Shown: positions 60,551-64,000 of the stretch, piece by piece | Layout of the letters: each line of letters begins with the position of its first letter | How positions within the stretch are numbered: position 1 is the first letter of the stretch | Source: Limnobacter sp. 130 | Lineage (GTDB): Bacteria; Pseudomonadota; Gammaproteobacteria; Burkholderiales; Burkholderiaceae_B | Assembly (NCBI RefSeq): GCF_902506325.1 | Contig: NZ_LR732330.1 | Location: forward strand, 186,001 to 250,000 | Length of the DNA stretch: 64,000 nt | Direction: 5' to 3' | Made by a program: the position numbers and the translations under genes | The notes under the pieces: generated by a model | What the model was told of the DNA's origin: nothing | Database searches by the model: none | The model's input: only the letters and a program-made list of their open reading frames with translations

Positions 60551-62539
60551 TCAATCTTCATTTTTCCTTTTAAAACAATGAAGTAAAGAAATACAGGCCA
60601 ATAAACCCAACAAATTCAAGGCACCACCGCCACCGCCGCCGCCACTGCCGCCACTGGAACCAGTACCGTTGCCTGAATCACCAACAACGGCATCGCCAAC
60701 GGCCGAGGAGGGTACACCTGCACCCGCGGACGCACCGTTAATCAATGGCGAAAGAAGACTGGCCAGTAAAGTAGGGGAGGTCGCCCCAGGATTGGCCACA
60801 ATGACAGACGCTATGGCGGTTCTGCCACTGGCGGTTTGTGCACGCAAATCAAAACCACTGACACCCGCAGGCGCTGTTACATCCACAGTCAGACCACTGG
60901 CCGACAACACAGGATTGGAAGCATCTGGAGACGATTTCAACACATTGATGACGTCAAAGCTGACAGAAGCGACTTCCTGTCCCGACGTATTCAGAGAACC
61001 GGTAGACGAAAAAGTTCGGGTTTGCCCGGGTGGAATCACATTGCCGGAGTTGGAAAACAAATTCGTCAATCCACCGGAGGCTTGCGTATTGATCAGATTC
61101 GCAACGTCCAACATACCTGCGCCACACAGGGCTCGCGTGCAATTGCACTCAACCCCAAGGGTATCGCCAGTGCAGGTGGGGCTACCACCCAAGGACAAAA
61201 ATGGACGGGCCGTGGTTTTCAACAGATTTTCAACTGTCGCCACCGACGCAGAAGGATTCAAGGACCAATAAAGTGAAGCCGCGCCTGCCACCAAGGGCGA
61301 AGAAAAGCTGGTACCGATTTTGGTGTTGTATGTATTGGTCAACGGCCCCGCGAAACCAGTATTGGACGCACTCCAAATGGGAAATGCGCCATCTCCACCC
61401 GGTGCAGAAAGCTGAATACTCGAACCAAAATTGCTGTAATTGGCCTTCAAACCTTCTTGATCAATCGCGGCAACGCCAAAGGCCCCTGGGCAATTCGCAG
61501 GTGAATCCACTGTGCTGCCATCGTTGCCTGCGGCAACCACCACCAATGAACCTGCCTGGCGAGCAGCCGCAATTGCAGCGCCCTCAATAGAAGGTACGCA
61601 AGCGCCTTCTGCACCCAGGCTTAAGTTGATCACTTTGGCAGGGAAGGGGTTGTTGGGCACACCTAACACACCAAGCCCTGCCGCCCAACGAATGCCATCG
61701 GCCAAATCACTCGAAAACCCACCGCACTTGCCAAGTACGCGAACTGGCACCACCACCGCATTCCAGTTGACCGAAAACACACCTTCGGCAGGAACCGGGT
61801 TACCGGCAAGCAATGCAGACACAAAAGTGCCATGCCAACTGGATTGACTCAAACTGGAACAAGCGGGATCGGCCAGAAGATCGGCTGGGCCAACACCGTC
61901 ACCTGGATCGGTCGGGTCTGCATCGCGGTCAGAACCCGAGCTGCTTTGACCATCAGCGGCAATCACTGGGTCGGCCACAAAATCGTAACCGGGAAGCAAA
62001 TGACCTTGCAACATGGGATGCGAGGGCAAAACCCCGGTGTCCAGAACTGCGACAACTGTGGGCGCTGTACCATGAAAATTAGCCCACATGGCCCCGGTAT
62101 TTATCGACGCTGGCTGCGTGCCAATGTCCTGGTGAAACCAGGAGCGGCTGCGGCGGGCCGGATCAAGCGCATTCAACAATCCAATCAAGGGTGACTGCGC
62201 ACGCAATTGGATACGGCGATCTGGCTGAACGGATTCAACAAGCGGGTCTGACAACAAACGCAAACGGAACTGTTCAGAATCCGCATGGCTTGGCGTCACA
62301 ACCACCGCGCCAGACTCGCCAAAAGGGCGAACAAGCTGAAACGTCCGTTTGTGGGCTTTTGTTAGTACCGCCAAGGTCGAGGAAAGCGCAGCGCGACGTG
62401 CATCAAGCGAAGTCTGGTTCGTGGCGCGATCGGTGTTTTCCTTGAATTGAATAACCCAGCGATCCGCAGACCATGATGCGGAGGAAAACAAGACAAGCAA
62501 AACGAACAAACCGCTATGAACAGACGAGCGCGACAGCAT
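60551..62539 (-). CDS. Secreted subtilisin-family (S8) serine protease with GlyGly-CTERM tail
   Basis: Exported protease of 662 residues from the ATG at 62539; an upstream extension to 62608 is unlikely. A signal peptide (SGLFVLLVLFSSASWS) ends near residue 24. An I9-like propeptide region covers about 28-110 (WVIQFKENTD to VESVQPDRRI). The catalytic triad is D167 (VVAVLDTG), H235 (SSWHGTFVSALL) and S410 (GTSFSSPLVAGAA), and the oxyanion Asn is in VVAAGNDGS. A beta-rich C-terminal part follows, ending in a poly-Gly run, a hydrophobic helix (ALNLLGLLACISLL) and a basic tail (KRKNED). That is the GlyGly-CTERM plan, processed by rhombosortase and linked with type II secretion. An AT-rich promoter region lies upstream. 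Confidence 0.88.
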   Translation of the reverse strand: MLSRSSVHSGLFVLLVLFSSASWSADRWVIQFKENTDRATNQTSLDARRAALSSTLAVLTKAHKRTFQLVRPFGESGAVVVTPSHADSEQFRLRLLSDPLVESVQPDRRIQLRAQSPLIGLLNALDPARRSRSWFHQDIGTQPASINTGAMWANFHGTAPTVVAVLDTGVLPSHPMLQGHLLPGYDFVADPVIAADGQSSSGSDRDADPTDPGDGVGPADLLADPACSSLSQSSWHGTFVSALLAGNPVPAEGVFSVNWNAVVVPVRVLGKCGGFSSDLADGIRWAAGLGVLGVPNNPFPAKVINLSLGAEGACVPSIEGAAIAAARQAGSLVVVAAGNDGSTVDSPANCPGAFGVAAIDQEGLKANYSNFGSSIQLSAPGGDGAFPIWSASNTGFAGPLTNTYNTKIGTSFSSPLVAGAASLYWSLNPSASVATVENLLKTTARPFLSLGGSPTCTGDTLGVECNCTRALCGAGMLDVANLINTQASGGLTNLFSNSGNVIPPGQTRTFSSTGSLNTSGQEVASVSFDVINVLKSSPDASNPVLSASGLTVDVTAPAGVSGFDLRAQTASGRTAIASVIVANPGATSPTLLASLLSPLINGASAGAGVPSSAVGDAVVGDSGNGTGSSGGSGGGGGGGALNLLGLLACISLLHCFKRKNED

Positions 62540-62761
62540 GGGAAGACCCTGAGTGTGATTATTATTAATGGTACTGGGAAGAAGGGCTTGCGGATTCAGA
62601 AACAACAAACATTAGTTAACATAATACAAGTTATACGACAATTATAACGGCAGTTAAAAAGGGTTACCTAGAGTGACCCCCACCAATACTGGCGATGATC
62701 TTCAGCCGGGATTGGCCGAAAAAGTACATAGGTTCTTCAAACTTTATTCGAGGGTATCACC
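62540..62761. other. AT-rich intergenic region upstream of the S8 protease
   Basis: This stretch of about 220 bases separates the protease gene from the short ORF at 62762. It includes an AT-rich block (62600-62660) with several TATAAT-like hexamers on both strands, consistent with divergent promoters. On the minus strand TTTAAC-N17-TATAAC fits a promoter for the protease. No gene or stable hairpin is evident. Confidence 0.35.
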
Positions 62762-62896
62762 ATGTACAAATTCATGTTCTTTGCATTGGTTGCATGTGCT
62801 GTGTATCCCGATTGGCCAATTGAAGCAGTTGCTGCTGGCCAAGACATCATCGAGGGATTCCAATCCCGTACCATTGTGGTTGGTCTGCGTTCGTAA
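62762..62896 (+). CDS. Short lipoprotein-like ORF, 44 residues
   Basis: A 44-codon ORF starts at an ATG preceded by GAGGG (62750-62754) at good spacing. The product opens with MYKFMFFALVACAVYP, in which LVAC fits the lipobox pattern and would make Cys12 the lipid-modified residue. The mature part would be only 33 residues (including DWPIEAVAAGQDIIEGFQ). It is too short to test by homology here. A chance ORF remains possible. It lies between the S8 protease and the aerotaxis receptor. Confidence 0.4.
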   Translation: MYKFMFFALVACAVYPDWPIEAVAAGQDIIEGFQSRTIVVGLRS

Positions 62897-62999
62897 ATCT
62901 TTAAATTGAGGTCGATTTGGGCCTCTGTTGAAAGCCTGGCAACGGGCACTTGTTTCGTATGATGTGAAGGTAAATTGACCCCTATGGTATGGAACCTTC

Positions 63000-64000
63000 A
63001 TGTCACAAACTGCCCAAAACGAACTCAAAGGCCGCAATGCCAGAATGGCCGCTCCCACTACAGCTGTGGAGCGTCTTCTGGATCCAAAAATTCCAATCGT
63101 GACCAAAACCGATTTGAAAGGTCGCATTACCTATGCCAACCCTGCCTTTGTAGAAATTTCCGGCTTCAGACTTGACGAGCTTTTGGGCCAGCCGCACAAC
63201 GTTGTGCGCCATCCCGACATGCCCCGCGACGCCTTCAAAGACCTGTGGGACACCGGGCGCCGCGATGAACCCTGGAAAGGTCTGGTTAAAAACCGTTGCA
63301 AAGACGGCGGCTACTATTGGGTCGATGCGTACGTTACGCCACTGACTCAAAATGGCGAGAAAATTGGTTACATGTCGGTTCGCTCCAAGCCCAGCGACTC
63401 ACAAAAATCCGAGGCTGAGGCCTTGTACAAGGCAATAAACGCTGGCAACGCTACATTCCCATTCACAAAACCTGCAAAGGGACGCCCTTTTATTGTGGAC
63501 CTGGCTGTGGTTGCATTCTTGCCAGTCATCATCGCCCTACTCTCGTTGATCGGCATTCCTGCGGTGGTCTACGGCAGCACAGCCTTATCGTTTGTAGCGG
63601 CCGCCCTGGGTTTGCTCTGGCTTAAAGGTCGGGTTGAACACACAAACAAAGCCATGCTGGATGCGATGCGCAACCTGGCAGAGGGCAATTTCAAGCATGA
63701 AATTCCAGAAACGGGTACACGGGAATTCAACAAGGTACACACCGCTTTCAAAAGCATGCAGGTGAATTTGCGTGCGATTATTGCAGACGTGATTTCAAGC
63801 TCCTCAGAAGTTAAAAACAACGCCGAGGCATTAAGCCAGTTGGCCATTAATTTGATGAGCCGCTCGCAGCAACAGTCTGACGGCATCAACGGTGTTGCTG
63901 CCGCACTTGAGGAATTGTCTGTGTCAGTTTCAGAGATTTCTGAGGCCACTGGAAAAAGTTCAGCGCACGCCAAAAACGCCATGGACGTTGTGGATACCGG
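63000..64000 (+). CDS. aer: Aer-type PAS/methyl-accepting chemotaxis receptor, 3' end cut by the window
   Basis: The reading frame from the ATG at 63000 remains open to the window end (333 codons). The N-terminal PAS domain (about residues 30-130) holds NPAFVEISGFRLDELLGQPHNVVRHPDMPRDAFKDLW, closely matching the FAD-binding PAS of E. coli Aer, and KNRCKDGGYYWVDAYVTPL. Two adjacent hydrophobic segments (about 165-205) form the membrane hairpin. A HAMP-like part then leads to the signalling domain (LRAIIADVISSSSEV ... LEELSVSVSEISEATGKSS). Aer senses redox or oxygen and directs aerotaxis. No flagellar or che gene is nearby. The symbol is by homology; function in this organism is inferred. Confidence 0.88.
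   Translation, partial: MSQTAQNELKGRNARMAAPTTAVERLLDPKIPIVTKTDLKGRITYANPAFVEISGFRLDELLGQPHNVVRHPDMPRDAFKDLWDTGRRDEPWKGLVKNRCKDGGYYWVDAYVTPLTQNGEKIGYMSVRSKPSDSQKSEAEALYKAINAGNATFPFTKPAKGRPFIVDLAVVAFLPVIIALLSLIGIPAVVYGSTALSFVAAALGLLWLKGRVEHTNKAMLDAMRNLAEGNFKHEIPETGTREFNKVHTAFKSMQVNLRAIIADVISSSSEVKNNAEALSQLAINLMSRSQQQSDGINGVAAALEELSVSVSEISEATGKSSAHAKNAMDVVDT

Noticed and set aside
60590-60670. Gly-rich run as a simple repeat or sequencing artefact
   Set aside because: It stays in frame and is followed by a hydrophobic helix and basic tail, which is the coherent GlyGly-CTERM layout.

Overview
The window reads as one chromosomal core segment of a betaproteobacterium, most likely order Burkholderiales. 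The evidence is the gene order smc-zipA-ligA, the run rpsB-tsf-pyrH-frr-uppS-cdsA-dxr-rseP-bamA-skp-lpxD-fabZ-lpxA-lpxB-rnhB, the divergent ppsR/ppsA pair, and neighbours such as smpB/ratA/rnfH and guaB/guaA. A Limnobacter-like genome is my best guess; that rests on memory of protein style and moderate GC, not on a search. I see no insertion sequence, prophage, CRISPR array, rRNA or tRNA, and no gene-free stretch longer than about 300 bases.

Layout. 1-1542: 3' part of an unrecognised membrane-anchored protein, weakly FimV-like in plan. 1558-7253 (minus): queF, dapC, dapD, yffB-like, prmB and a YheS-type ABC-F gene, closely packed as one likely operon. 7438-15785 (plus): smc, zipA, ligA, galU and a methylthioinosine phosphorylase gene. 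15818-19238 (minus): glnD and map. 19258-34756 (plus): translation and envelope biogenesis genes, from a structured rpsB leader to a TrmH-type methyltransferase. 34731-36477: a divergent photolyase/cryptochrome-family gene behind a promoter with a LexA-type operator. 36484-41256: ppsR (minus), then ppsA, nfeD-like and a stomatin-like gene. 41274-46872: smpB (minus), ratA, rnfH, guaB, a GAF/degenerate-GGDEF gene and guaA. 47068-51739: branched-chain amino-acid type ABC transporter in the order livG-livF-livK-livH-livM. 51830-57638: tadA with an extra C-terminal domain, an S66 peptidase, a YbiT-type ABC-F gene, purT and an AI-2E/PerM-family gene. 57750-64000: an accessory stretch with a SIMPL-domain protein, two small minus-strand genes, a TPR protein, a small membrane protein, a secreted S8 protease with a GlyGly-CTERM tail, a 44-codon lipoprotein-like ORF, and the start of an Aer-type aerotaxis receptor cut by the window end.

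Most of the window is ordinary housekeeping DNA. The points most worth following are: (1) the photolyase-family gene, which combines a CTGT-N8-ACAG box beside its promoter, a C-terminal QQSLF tail that looks like a beta-clamp binding motif, and loss of the class I photolyase NNGGWQW signature; (2) a GAF plus catalytically degenerate GGDEF protein encoded between the two dedicated GMP-synthesis genes guaB and guaA; (3) a nested, structured rpsB leader; (4) TadA with an approximately 80-residue C-terminal extension; (5) LivF with Arg in place of the Walker A Lys; (6) the GlyGly-CTERM protease, which implies a rhombosortase elsewhere in the genome.
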